Positions 8,976 through 19,000 of a DNA stretch of 34,127 bases are shown one piece after another. Each line of letters opens with the position of its first letter. Positions within the stretch are counted from its first letter, which is position 1. The notes beneath the pieces were generated by a model. It was given only the letters and a program-made list of their open reading frames with translations, did no database searches and was not told the DNA's origin. The position numbers were made by a program, and so were the translations under genes. This DNA is from a bacterium (GTDB taxonomy: Bacteria; Zhuqueibacterota; Zhuqueibacteria; Residuimicrobiales; Krinioviventaceae): positions 1 to 34,127 of the forward strand of contig JAKQIY010000069.1 of NCBI GenBank assembly GCA_029561455.1, in the 5' to 3' direction.

Positions 8976-9291
8976 AAGCTGTTTCGCCACTAACGTGGCT
9001 TGTTGCTGGTTTGTGGGGTTGCTATAAACATTTCACCCCTGACGGGGTTTTGACAAGATCGCGCTGGGGTTGCATCCCGCTACCGGAACGAGTAGGCTGG
9101 GGCCTCTGCCCCATCATTTCCTGCTCAAACTGGGGATGTCAGGCTGTCCCAAAACCCAAGTCCCTCCGCTCCAAACTCCAGTTTGGAGCGTAAGTTGGAT
9201 GCGAAACTCAGTTTCGCAATTTGCTCGCGCCGGGGTTGCACTCCCCTGCTTGGACTGGGGATGTTCCCTGGGTCGATCCGCCTTATAAAAC

Positions 9292-9328
9292 AAAAATCCC
9301 CGCAAGCTCTAATAACCTGCGGGGATTT
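9292..9328 (-). terminator. Rho-independent terminator of the surface-protein operon
   Basis: AAATCCCCGCA (9294-9304) pairs with TGCGGGGATTT (9318-9328), an 11-bp stem with a 13-base loop. Read on the minus strand the stem is followed by TTGTTTT. It lies about 25 bases after the stop of the 552-aa gene, so it ends the minus-strand operon. Confidence 0.85.
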
Positions 9329-9353
9329 AATTTAAATTGCCTGATCCAAAAAA

Positions 9354-11012
9354 TTAACGTACCAGGATCATCTTTTTAATAGCTGTAAAATCACCGGCCT
9401 TGATCTTGTAGAAATACACGCCGGAACCGACCTGGTTGCCCAAGCTGTCCTTGCCGTTCCAGGTAACGCGATATGCGCCCATACCCTGGCTGGCATCGAT
9501 GAGCGTGGCAATTTTCTCGCCGCGTACATTAAAGACGCTCAACTCAACCTTGCCGCTGTGTTGCAACGAATAGTCGATAGTTGTTTCCGGGTTGAACGGG
9601 TTCGGATAGTTTTGCTCCAGCATATAGGCGGACGGAGTCGTTTGCGGACGCGGTTTAACACCGGTAACAACGCGCTTGTCAAAATCCCAGCGGTTATAGA
9701 ATATCGGGTCGATGCTGCCGAACTGGGCGTTGATGAACGCGGTGGGCTGGCTGTCGTCGATATTTTCCACATGGTTATTGCCATAGCCGCCTTCGTTATC
9801 GCCGCCGCAAATCCCGAATTTGAATTCCTGGCCGACAAACACATCCGAGCTGTCCTTGTAAAACTGGAACTGGATAGTGAAAATGCTGTCACCGGCCACA
9901 GCGTCACCGTGGGTGCCGTCGTCGTACATGCGTTTATTCTGCAGGGTCATCAAATGTTTGCCCCAGTCCGGGCCAATATCGTTGCTCCAACTACCGGTGG
10001 CCGGGCCATTGATAGCTACGCCCATTGCCAGAACACTGTCAGGATGAGTGATATCCACCGTACCCTGAATATCTTCAAGAATATCATGACCGTATTTGAT
10101 CTGGGCGATAGCCGGACGAACATCGCAGGTAAAGGTGACCAGCACATCCCGCGAAAGCGACGACAGGTTCTTGAAGAACGGCATACGATCCGAAGCGCCG
10201 GTGCTCGCTACCGTATCTGCTACTGAAGTGGTTGGCGAAGAAACAATCACCTGGCGGCGCTGCGCCTCACCGGTTGTTGTACCATTATAAAAGAAATTGT
10301 AATACAATTCAGTGAATTCCTGACTGCCCTTTTGTACAAAGTACTGGTAATCCAGGGTATCGCCAATAGTAGTAACCACCTCGGCAGCGCCGGTATACAG
10401 GGAGGTAAAACCAATGCGGGTCATGGGAACAGTAACCACTTCATTGGCAGTGCTGAAAAAGCCCACCTGACATTCCAGGGTATCGCCAAAGGAAAAGCCT
10501 CTTTGTGAAATGGCTGAGGACATATCGACCAGGGCTTCAAACTGCAGGGTATCATCATGAGTGGGGGTAATGGGGCCGCCGCCGGTCAGATCGAGTTCCC
10601 AGTCCACACCGCCCGGGGCTTTATCCCAAAGAGTGCCGTTGGTGATGACAAAATCGATTGTGCGGATAGTATCGTTAGTAGCAATGGTTATTTCCCACTT
10701 GTTCTGTGCCGTCAGGATCATGGGCGATTGTACGGAAACGCCTTTGGTATGAACTATTGTGCCTTCCGGCCACATAGATGCCGGCGGTTCTTTCCATTTG
10801 CCATAACCGACTTTATTGATACCCCAGTGTAACTTGACGGTTTTATCAAATTTCTTGATAATACCCACTTCAGGATCATAAGTCAGGGTGATAACATCGC
10901 CGGGCTGGGCATCTTCCGGCACCCAGGATACCGCGCCGACAACTTTTTGCGAAAAGGCGGATGATACCGCGAAAAATGAAACCAGTAAAACAAGCATGAC
11001 ATATTTTTTCAT
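9354..11012 (-). CDS. T9SS-secreted protein with carbohydrate-binding-like modules
   Basis: A 552-aa secreted protein. The start at 11012 has AAGGAGG upstream and gives a clean signal peptide (1-21, ending AFSQ); a longer frame from 11072 lacks both. Residues about 30-125 resemble a CBM25/26 starch-binding module (KLHWGINK near 50, then a WEI...FVITNG...WD pattern). Two further beta-sandwich stretches follow, with VDMSSAISQRGFSFGD and later MYDDGTHGDAVAGDSIFT, which recall the CBM20/48-like modules often found in T9SS cargo. The C-terminus has NYPNPFNPETTIDYSL, GSGVYFYKI and KKMILVR, a standard type A sorting domain. No catalytic domain is seen, so it is likely a surface binding protein. It is the last gene of the operon. 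Confidence 0.85.
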   Translation of the reverse strand: MKKYVMLVLLVSFFAVSSAFSQKVVGAVSWVPEDAQPGDVITLTYDPEVGIIKKFDKTVKLHWGINKVGYGKWKEPPASMWPEGTIVHTKGVSVQSPMILTAQNKWEITIATNDTIRTIDFVITNGTLWDKAPGGVDWELDLTGGGPITPTHDDTLQFEALVDMSSAISQRGFSFGDTLECQVGFFSTANEVVTVPMTRIGFTSLYTGAAEVVTTIGDTLDYQYFVQKGSQEFTELYYNFFYNGTTTGEAQRRQVIVSSPTTSVADTVASTGASDRMPFFKNLSSLSRDVLVTFTCDVRPAIAQIKYGHDILEDIQGTVDITHPDSVLAMGVAINGPATGSWSNDIGPDWGKHLMTLQNKRMYDDGTHGDAVAGDSIFTIQFQFYKDSSDVFVGQEFKFGICGGDNEGGYGNNHVENIDDSQPTAFINAQFGSIDPIFYNRWDFDKRVVTGVKPRPQTTPSAYMLEQNYPNPFNPETTIDYSLQHSGKVELSVFNVRGEKIATLIDASQGMGAYRVTWNGKDSLGNQVGSGVYFYKIKAGDFTAIKKMILVR

Positions 11013-11096
11013 AAGCGAACCTCCTTGAATTGTATTTATGAATGATTTACCTTTATACTTGTCTCTCCACATACTGCTGCCTGGGTTGTTACCCGG

Positions 11097-12128
11097 TTAA
11101 AAAGTAACTCCCAGGGAAAACATATTAATATCTTCCAGCAAACCAAAATCGGCAAAAGTATAATCAAACGCCCACGAAAAACCGGGGCCGGTGGAAAAAT
11201 TCAAACCCATGCCCAGGGTGAGGCCCTCTTCGCTGTCTTCGCGGAACAGGGATTTATAACCGCCGCGCAAAAACAACAGGCGGTATAATTCCATCTCTGC
11301 GCCGACATTCAGCACTTCGGAATTATCACTGGGACGCAGCGCATCAATTGCGGTGGTCAGACGTAAATTCTCCTGTTTGAGTACATCCATTGCCAGGCCG
11401 ACCCGGAAAAATAACGGCAGCGGCCAGTCGTCAGTTTTAAGCCGCGACACAATATTCTCATTATGACCGATCGCATCGGGATCCAGGTCTACCCGTTTTA
11501 ACAAATCTTTGCCGTCCAGGCGCATATCAGTGCCGAAATTGGTTATGCTCATACCAAGACGCATATCATGCAACTCGGTAATATACAGCAATCCAACATC
11601 AAAAGCAAATGCAGAAGCGGATTCATTCCACAGCTTTTCCTGGATATACTTGGCATTTCCGCCGATGGAGAACCGGTCGGTCAGATTCCGGGCATAAGAT
11701 AAAGCAATGGATATATCGGAAGCGCCCCATTTTTCACCGGTGCCTTCCGGGTCCAGCACTGTGGTTACCTCTTCTTCGCCATAGTTCAATTGGGTAAGGC
11801 TCAGACCGATGGCATTGGTGCCGTCCAGATTGAACATTAAACCGATCCAGCTAAAATCGGTATCAACCAGCCAACTGGTATAAGCAAAAACAAACTGTGA
11901 ACGCCCCGCCCTGGCGATGCCGGCCGGATTATAATAGAGAGAAGTAGCATCGTCGGCGACAGCGGCAAAAGCGCCTCCCAACGCTGTAGCGCGTGGCCCG
12001 ACACTGATCCCCAGAAATGACGCCGCGGTCGTGCCGACCTTGGACTGCCCGAACGCCGAACCGGTAAAGGCAGCAAGGAGTGTTAGAACCAGGATGGTTG
12101 CGGCTGTATGTGCACATTTTTGAATCAT
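11097..12128 (-). CDS. PorV/PorQ-family outer-membrane beta-barrel protein
   Basis: A 343-aa protein with signal peptide (1-28, ending AFGQ) followed by FLGISVGPRATALGGAFAAVADDATSLYYNPAG split across 39-68, the signature N-terminus of the PorV/UPF0164 family of FadL-like barrels. The rest is alternating amphipathic strands ending in SLGVTF, with a terminal phenylalanine typical of outer-membrane barrels. In Bacteroidota PorV shuttles T9SS cargo from the translocon to the attachment complex. Here it sits between two genes whose products carry T9SS sorting domains, so a role in their delivery is a reasonable inference. The start at 12128 is supported by GGAG 7 bases upstream. Confidence 0.88.
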   Translation of the reverse strand: MIQKCAHTAATILVLTLLAAFTGSAFGQSKVGTTAASFLGISVGPRATALGGAFAAVADDATSLYYNPAGIARAGRSQFVFAYTSWLVDTDFSWIGLMFNLDGTNAIGLSLTQLNYGEEEVTTVLDPEGTGEKWGASDISIALSYARNLTDRFSIGGNAKYIQEKLWNESASAFAFDVGLLYITELHDMRLGMSITNFGTDMRLDGKDLLKRVDLDPDAIGHNENIVSRLKTDDWPLPLFFRVGLAMDVLKQENLRLTTAIDALRPSDNSEVLNVGAEMELYRLLFLRGGYKSLFREDSEEGLTLGMGLNFSTGPGFSWAFDYTFADFGLLEDINMFSLGVTF

Positions 12129-12183
12129 GATTTACTCCAGTTAATATTTTAAAATTCGACTGAAAGCAAAACTCGTTACTGAA

Positions 12184-15100
12184 TCACTTGATTAAGGCAA
12201 TCTTGCCGCGTTTGGTACCGACCTCAGAGTCGACCACGTAGAAATAAATACCCGCGGCCACATCCAGGTTTTCCTTGGTTTTCAAATTCCAGGAAACAGT
12301 GCCGTCCTCGATATAACTATCGTGCTCCAGGGTTTGAATATGTTCGCCGCGTGAGGTGAACAGGTAAATTTTAGCGCCGGCCGGTAAATGAATAAAATCG
12401 ATTTTCCGCTCGCCGCGCCCGCTGGATATTGCCGGCGGCAGGGGCAGTTCATGCGCAGTACCCACCACATAGGGATTGGGCACCACTTTGACCTGCTCCA
12501 GGGTGGCGGCAGCCTGTTTTTTGTCAACAGATGGTTTGACTGTTTCAAATTCAAAAACATCACCTTGCCGGAACGGTTTTTTCACTTTAATTGTCAGGGT
12601 ATCACCCATGACAAAATCATAAGATTTGGTGGGTTCCGAAGGCTTGGTCGTGGTGATAAAATACAAGTCCCAGCTAAACAACACTGCGTCGTTATTTCCC
12701 TCTTCTATAAACACCAGTTCATCGCCTTCGGATAGCTTTTTATCGCGATTATTATCATAAAATAAAAAGTCGATATACTTTTTATCCGTAATATTATAGA
12801 TTTTGAAATTTACTTCATAAGCTTTGGAATAGTACTTTTTAATTTCCAGTGAAGTATCGGCAACCTCATTATAGAACTCGATACGATAATCAGCGGGATG
12901 TTTAAAGCCGATCAATTTTTCCGTTATGAAATCGGCGTCGACTTTAACAAAGGTAAAGCTGTTATAGGCCCGTTCCGGGTTAGTCCACACACAATTAGTC
13001 GTATCTATCACAACAGTCCAGTAATTATGATAGGCCAGGCGTACACCGTCGAAAATATCGGAATCGAGGGTTTCCGAAACCCAGGGGCTTTTTTCAATAT
13101 AGGGGCTCCGGTATACCGGGTAATATTGGTAGGTGATATAATAGGTTTCGCCATACAGCAGGTCGCGTACCTGGCGTCCCCTGATTTTACCGTTCACCGG
13201 GTCAATAGTATATTTTTCTTGCGGCACAATGCTGCCGTCGCTATCGGTTATGGTTATGGTACCTTCTATCAGATGCTGGTCGGGCAGACGGACCAGGATG
13301 GTATCGCGCGCCACAAACGGCTTGGTTTGGCCGGTCAGGTCGCGTACCGAATAAAGCGTAGTAATGGGCACAAAATATTCTTCCGGATCTTTATGATCGA
13401 TAGCCGGCTCGCCCAGGTCGGGAACGCCGTTATACTCGGTGCCGTCCGGGTCTTCGCTATCAGCAATGCCGTCACTACCCAGGTCATCGGTGCGGATATT
13501 CCAGTTATCATTGTTATCTACGCCGTCGGCGGCTGTATCCAGGAACTCTACCCGGTATTTATGCCCGGTAACGGCAGATTCATCCACTACCGTATAGAAT
13601 ACCCTGCCCGTACCATCCGCCTGAATTTTGGAGAGTTGTACACTGTTTTCCGGAGGAGTATAACCGGATACCGGGGCATTGGGCGTAACAACCGCGGTGT
13701 TTTGAAAGGCGGTTACCACACCGGTTGGATCAATATCGATGCGTTTGTCATTCTCTTTGGGGAAAATATCTTCCAGTTCATCGCCATTATCATAAGCCAC
13801 AACCGCATAAAAATAGCGATGGCCGTTTTCCACATCATAATCGACAAAGCTGTGCTCCAGACCGGAATCATTGCCAAGGTAAAAAGAGGCGCCGCGGCCT
13901 TCCTGGAACAATTCTGCGCTCGGCCGGAAATACCCTTTAATGCCGTCATCGAAATCGAACTGAGCCAGAGGTTTATAAGAAATCGGCGTGCCGTCGGTAT
14001 CGGTAATGCCGAACACTTCATTAAAATTATGATCGGTTGCCTTGTAGATCTTGTAGCCCTGAAAATCATATTTCTTTAAAACGGGGTCAAAAGACTTTTC
14101 CGCTTTACGATCCCAGTAAATCGTTACCTTGCCGTCGCCGGGGGTTACGCTGATGGTGGGTTTATCCGGCGCGGGCGGGAAGCGGTAATCGCTGTCATAG
14201 ATTTTTTGCACGGTTTCGCGGTTTTTCAGCAGATCGACAATATCTACCTGCGGACCGCCACCCTGACCATAGACCAGCGCCAGGGAGAAGAACTGGCTTT
14301 CGCCGGCGCGCAGCGGGAAATACCCGGAGCCATAGGTAAAATCGCCGTCTTCGCCGCGTTCCGGTTTGCCGTTGACAATAGAGGCCGGCACTTCAAAGAA
14401 TCCGGGGGCCAGGCGATTCCAGAGGTCTTCATCATCGGCCATGGAAAATTCACCCGCCGGGGAAAAATATTCAAAGCTGGTCAAACCAATCTGGTCGGAT
14501 TCATCCACATCGGTATCGTCAAAATTCGGTTCGTTGTTTGTCGGCATACCGTCGTTTTCACCCCGGTCGTTGGTGCCGATCAAACCGTCGGCGCCGACAT
14601 CGTCAAATTCGGGATTCCAATCGCCGTCATTATCAATGCCGTCGGTGCGCTTTTCATCAATCATCAAGTCCATAACACCCTGGCCGGTTAGATAATCTTT
14701 ATACCGCACCGGGTTCAACTTGTCAAATAAAACTTTACCTTCTTTGGTTTTACGGATTTGCCGGTAATGCAGGTAAAAATTCTCGTCGATCAGGCCGTCC
14801 AGGTCGTTATCGATACCATCATAGGCATTCGGGTTAATGATCTCTTCCCCGCCAAATACCAGCACATTGCCTTCGGACAGTTCGGTGATGCCGGGGACGA
14901 TCTCGATTTCGTACATGCTTTTCTGGTTCATGCGGGTTTTAAAAGCCTTGCCCTCGGCCGGCACAGAATCTATAGTCCGGTTATAATCTTTGTCGATTAA
15001 TACAACTTTATCGCCCGCCTGGATGATACGGGGGTTGAAACTGGTTTCGGCAAAATAGGGGCCGGTGGCAGGTATGGCGGGATTGGCATTGGCGTCGCCG

Positions 15101-16062
15101 TCATTATCAATACCGTCGTAATGGTTGCCGGGGCTTTCCAAAAAAGCATAACCAACCACACCTACATCGCCTGTCCAACGGGGATTTCGGCTGGCGTTAT
15201 CGTCAAAATCCGCCGTAAAGGTCAGGTCTTTTTCCACATCAAAAAAGGAATAATCATCATCGTATTCACGATAATCTTCGGTGGCGGTAACGCCGATGTA
15301 TGTGCCCACCAGCATACCGAACAAGACTTTGGAATAATCGGTGGTGCTGGTATTGGTTATTTCATATAGCCAAAAAATCACATCCTGGGCCAGAAAATCC
15401 TGCCACTGCATGCCACGGACTTTGACCTGCAATCCCAGGCCGTTGCGGGCAGGATTGGTAGAATCGGGTTTAAAAGCCACATTCCACTTGTTAAAAGACG
15501 GCACATTAAACTCTTCATCATTATTATCATCCATAATAAAAAAGCACTCTTCGGCAGCGGTGGTGGTTTTGCCGAAAAAGCCGTTCCATGAGCCGGGCCA
15601 GCCGGGATCTTCGCTGTCATTCATTTTATCCGGCCAGTATGGCGGCCAGGAACTCGGATCGCTGTACAACGCCACGCCTTCTTTATCTTCATTAAAATAG
15701 CCGGCAATCGGTTCAAAGCCCCATTGTTTGCTGCTGGGGGAGATTTCGGACTGCTTGGTGGGGCGGCTTACCGGGCATACGACCACGGAATGAAAGGTTT
15801 GATCACCTTCGGTCACTTCAGCGCCAACCAAAAGGCTGACATCGCCGATATAGCCATTGTTATCATATATCCAGGCGCCGCGTGTTCCTTTGGAAGCCGG
15901 CTGCCCGATAACTCCCCAGTTGCCGAATACGGACTTGACCAGGTTGCCGCGCATAACTGCCGAGCGGCGGTATTCCAGGCCGCTCTGGGCAAATAACCGG
16001 GTCAGGGAAAATCCTGAAATTAAAAGCATGATGACGATAAAATAACGATACGCTTTATTCAT
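12184..16062 (-). CDS. Large T9SS-secreted surface protein with Ca-binding-like repeats and FN3 domain
   Basis: A 1292-aa protein. The start at 16062 (MNKAYRY) uses GGAG lying inside an upstream alternative ATG at 16074. The signal peptide ends near LFAQ (26). Aspartate-rich DGIDNDGD-type motifs occur at 316-323, 415-422, 474-481 and 846-853, resembling thrombospondin type 3 calcium repeats. A fibronectin type III-like domain (KPTISVTPGDGKVTIYWDR) begins near 640. The C-terminal 100 residues contain VVPNPYVVG, HLPAGAKIYLFTSRGE, AAGIYFYVV and GKIALIK, a sorting/FlgD-like Ig domain. No enzymatic motif was found. It lies directly downstream of the TonB-dependent receptor (37-bp gap), so it may be that receptor's surface partner, in the way SusD partners SusC, though it is not SusD-like. 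Confidence 0.85.
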   Translation of the reverse strand: MNKAYRYFIVIMLLISGFSLTRLFAQSGLEYRRSAVMRGNLVKSVFGNWGVIGQPASKGTRGAWIYDNNGYIGDVSLLVGAEVTEGDQTFHSVVVCPVSRPTKQSEISPSSKQWGFEPIAGYFNEDKEGVALYSDPSSWPPYWPDKMNDSEDPGWPGSWNGFFGKTTTAAEECFFIMDDNNDEEFNVPSFNKWNVAFKPDSTNPARNGLGLQVKVRGMQWQDFLAQDVIFWLYEITNTSTTDYSKVLFGMLVGTYIGVTATEDYREYDDDYSFFDVEKDLTFTADFDDNASRNPRWTGDVGVVGYAFLESPGNHYDGIDNDGDANANPAIPATGPYFAETSFNPRIIQAGDKVVLIDKDYNRTIDSVPAEGKAFKTRMNQKSMYEIEIVPGITELSEGNVLVFGGEEIINPNAYDGIDNDLDGLIDENFYLHYRQIRKTKEGKVLFDKLNPVRYKDYLTGQGVMDLMIDEKRTDGIDNDGDWNPEFDDVGADGLIGTNDRGENDGMPTNNEPNFDDTDVDESDQIGLTSFEYFSPAGEFSMADDEDLWNRLAPGFFEVPASIVNGKPERGEDGDFTYGSGYFPLRAGESQFFSLALVYGQGGGPQVDIVDLLKNRETVQKIYDSDYRFPPAPDKPTISVTPGDGKVTIYWDRKAEKSFDPVLKKYDFQGYKIYKATDHNFNEVFGITDTDGTPISYKPLAQFDFDDGIKGYFRPSAELFQEGRGASFYLGNDSGLEHSFVDYDVENGHRYFYAVVAYDNGDELEDIFPKENDKRIDIDPTGVVTAFQNTAVVTPNAPVSGYTPPENSVQLSKIQADGTGRVFYTVVDESAVTGHKYRVEFLDTAADGVDNNDNWNIRTDDLGSDGIADSEDPDGTEYNGVPDLGEPAIDHKDPEEYFVPITTLYSVRDLTGQTKPFVARDTILVRLPDQHLIEGTITITDSDGSIVPQEKYTIDPVNGKIRGRQVRDLLYGETYYITYQYYPVYRSPYIEKSPWVSETLDSDIFDGVRLAYHNYWTVVIDTTNCVWTNPERAYNSFTFVKVDADFITEKLIGFKHPADYRIEFYNEVADTSLEIKKYYSKAYEVNFKIYNITDKKYIDFLFYDNNRDKKLSEGDELVFIEEGNNDAVLFSWDLYFITTTKPSEPTKSYDFVMGDTLTIKVKKPFRQGDVFEFETVKPSVDKKQAAATLEQVKVVPNPYVVGTAHELPLPPAISSGRGERKIDFIHLPAGAKIYLFTSRGEHIQTLEHDSYIEDGTVSWNLKTKENLDVAAGIYFYVVDSEVGTKRGKIALIK

Positions 16063-16099
16063 GTTTCGCTCCATGTATTAAAATGCGTTTCACGCTTGT

Positions 16100-19000
16100 C
16101 TAAAAATCTAAAGATACGCCAAATTCCACCCGCCGCGGCGCCGAATAATAGGTTGCCTGGGTGTACCATTCGTCGAGGGAATTGATGGTTTCCGCCGGAT
16201 TGGTCGCGCGGTCGGTTTCCTTGTCCGTTGAATAACCGGCCCGACCGGTATCGTTGAACACATTGATCTCATTCAGGGTGTCGAACAAATTAAAGACCCG
16301 GACGAATGCGGTAAGGTTTTTACCACCAACGACAAAACTTTTAAACGCCCGCATATCCACATTATAAGTAGCGGGTTTGCGCTGGCTGTTGGTCAGCAGA
16401 GTGGTAATATCCTCGGAACGGCGGGGAGTATAGGGCAGGCCGCTGCCGTATTGGGCAATGAGGCTGACGCCGTAACTTTTACCGGCATAAGATACCGTGC
16501 TGTTGACGGTATGTTTTTGATCCCAATCCAGAGAGGTCAACTGCACTTCGGGCATGGACCCGCCGGCCAGGGCATTGCGGGCCGCTTCCGGATCGGAGTT
16601 GCTGCCTTTGGCTAACTGCAGGGTATAATCGACTGTGGCCGACAAACCGCCGCTGAACCGTTTGTTAAGAGACAGGATAATACCCTTAACCAACCCGAAA
16701 TCGCTGTTGACGAATTTACTGTAACGGGCCGAGCCGCCAAAAATTTCGATTTCTTCGGCGCGGGTGCCGGTCAAGCTGCGAATATCACGGAAATACCCGG
16801 TGATGGATAAGGCAATATCATCGGCTAACTGTTGCTGCAAACCGATTTCGCCGCTTACGGTTTGTTCCGGTTCCAGGTCCGCATTACCGATAACGCCCAC
16901 ATTGCCGGTGCCGGAACCCAGTTCAAAATCGGGATTCTGGTATAAACGTTCAAAATGCGGGATTTGCAAAAAATGACCATAAGAGAAATAGATCACGCCG
17001 CGGTCGGTAACGGGAAATGAAACACCCAGGCGTGGCGACAGTTTAAACTTGGCGGTAGCATCTTTGTACCAGTAAGCCTGGCGTTCCGCCAGGGTTACAG
17101 AAGTTTCCCCGGCCTCGCGGATATTGTTATTTTCGGTGCCGTCAGGGTCATGAGTATTGGCAATTCCATCCGTGCCGTAATCGTGATAACGGTTTTCAGG
17201 TTTTATGGGGTTATAGATATTGGGATCGCTCTCGTCGGTTAACACCACGCCGTCCGGTTCAAAATAATCAAATCGCACGCCGACATTCACAATCAAACTG
17301 TTGAATTCCATTTTGTCCTGTATATAGGCAGAAAATTCCAACGGTTTATGACGGTATTGGCTGTGATAAGTTGTGCTGTCCGGCCAGATTTCTGTTTTGA
17401 TATATGGCCCATCCCATACCGGGTCGATCGTCAATTGGCCAAGCGCCGGACGCAGCACATAATCCTCGCGGTACACATCGTGGGTGCGCATTTCCACACC
17501 GGTCTTAACCTGGTGAGTGTTGGTGACCTGACTGGTTAAATCGAACTTGCCGAGCCAGGTTTTGGTTTCGCGCCGGAAAACCGAATTATCCAGCGCGGTG
17601 CCGGCGGTGCCGGCGGTTTTAAAGCTATACGGCTGCTGAATAGCCAGGTCGGAATGTACATAACGCGGGTCGTGGTCGTTTTCATAGACATATTTATCAA
17701 AGCTTTTATTGAAATAGGAAACGCCCACTTTATAAAAGGTATTACTGTTCACGGCATGGGTCAACTGCATAATGTGTGTTGAACCGTAACGATACTTGGA
17801 CGGCGCGCCATCCGGATTGTATTTAAAATCGCGTTCATGGTCAAAACCGCTCCATTCGCGGTAATCGACCTTGTCGTATATATAGTTATAAGCCAGTTTA
17901 AGGGAAGGCGTAAAACGGTACACCAGCTTTGCCTGTCCATACAATTTTTCTTCAGAATTCATGGGCACCCAGGCGCCATCGCCCTGGCCGTTTTTATGCA
18001 GTGCCCGGAATTTATTGTAATAATAAGCAAAAGAATCTGGATTGGTGCGCACTTCGGTAGCCAGGTTATTGAAAACCACCATGCTGTCGATAACAGCGCT
18101 GCTGCCGAGGATATATTCAAAAGAATGATTATTGCCATCAACGTCTTTACCGCCCCGCAAATACATGGGAGCAATTTCCGCCAGCAGGTCGCTGTTCATG
18201 GTCACGGTGCCGGTCACCGCGCCGGGATTATACCGGCGTTGGCCGTATAAATAGCCGTCGTTATAATCGTAACGGCCATTGACATAAAAAAACAGTTTAT
18301 CTTTGATCAAAGCGCCCTGCAAACTGCCGTCCACATCGCGGATCGCCGCCGGGTTGAGATGGTCGATATGCGAAAAGATATCATCATGCCCGCTGAGGTA
18401 ATCGCCATAATAAGTGGTGATCGAGCCGCCGAAATCATTGCTGCCGTCTTTGGTGGCGATATTAACGATGCCGGACATGGCCTGGCCGTATTCCGCATTA
18501 AAGGCGCCGCTAACCACTTGCAGTTCCTGTACCATGTTCTTGTTCACTTCAACCACCGAACCACCGTCGTAAACATCGGTAACCGGCATACCGTCGATCC
18601 AGTAGCTTATTTCACCGGAACGACCGCCGCGGATATGCAGCCCGCCCCCGGAATCTTTAATCAATCCGGCCTGCAATTCAACGGCATCCATCACTTCGGT
18701 TACCGGCAGGGTGGCAATCTCTTCTGCGCCAAGCACGGCGGTTGAAGCGGTGAGGTCTTTAACCACCATCGGCCGTTCGGCGATGATCGTTACCTCTTCG
18801 CCGGATTCCAGCACGGTTTCCTGCATTTGAAAATTGATTTTCGTAGTGAGGTCGATAGAAACTTTGACATTTTGTACACTCACATTCTTGTAACCGATCA
18901 TCTGCGCGCGCAGGGTGTAAATACCGGGGGGCACATTTAAAACATTATAAATGCCGTCCGTGTTCGAGGCGGCGCCCATAGTCGTTCCCTCGATCACGAT

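Larger units (their letters stand above)
8191..9290. repeat. Gene-free mosaic of palindromic intergenic repeats
   Basis: About 1.1 kb without a credible gene. It is assembled from short hairpin modules used repeatedly: CGCGCCGGGGTTGCA..., GATGGGGCctctGCCCCATC, GGACTGGGgatgttCCCCAGTC, GCAGGGCatcttGCCCTGC, CAAGGGGCaaaaGCCCCTTG, GCCACtaacGTGGC and ACCCCtgacGGGGT. Near 8278 there is also a tract resembling TTATCCGCAGATGACACAG, related to sequence at 10-42 (reverse) and 24231-24255. Near 9168-9220 are two hairpins, TCCAAACTCCAGTTTGGA and GCGAAACTCAGTTTCGC. Short open frames here are repeat translations. Confidence 0.85.

Noticed and set aside
8646-9193. Two overlapping open frames giving similar proteins beginning MLYRPYCPIS
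   Set aside because: They are translations of the 164-bp tandem repeat and its hairpins; the similarity comes from the DNA duplication and no ribosome site is present.
12898-14079. A 393-codon open frame on the plus strand
   Set aside because: It lies antisense inside the 1292-aa T9SS protein gene, whose minus-strand frame has signal peptide, repeats and sorting domain; the plus frame has no recognisable domain.
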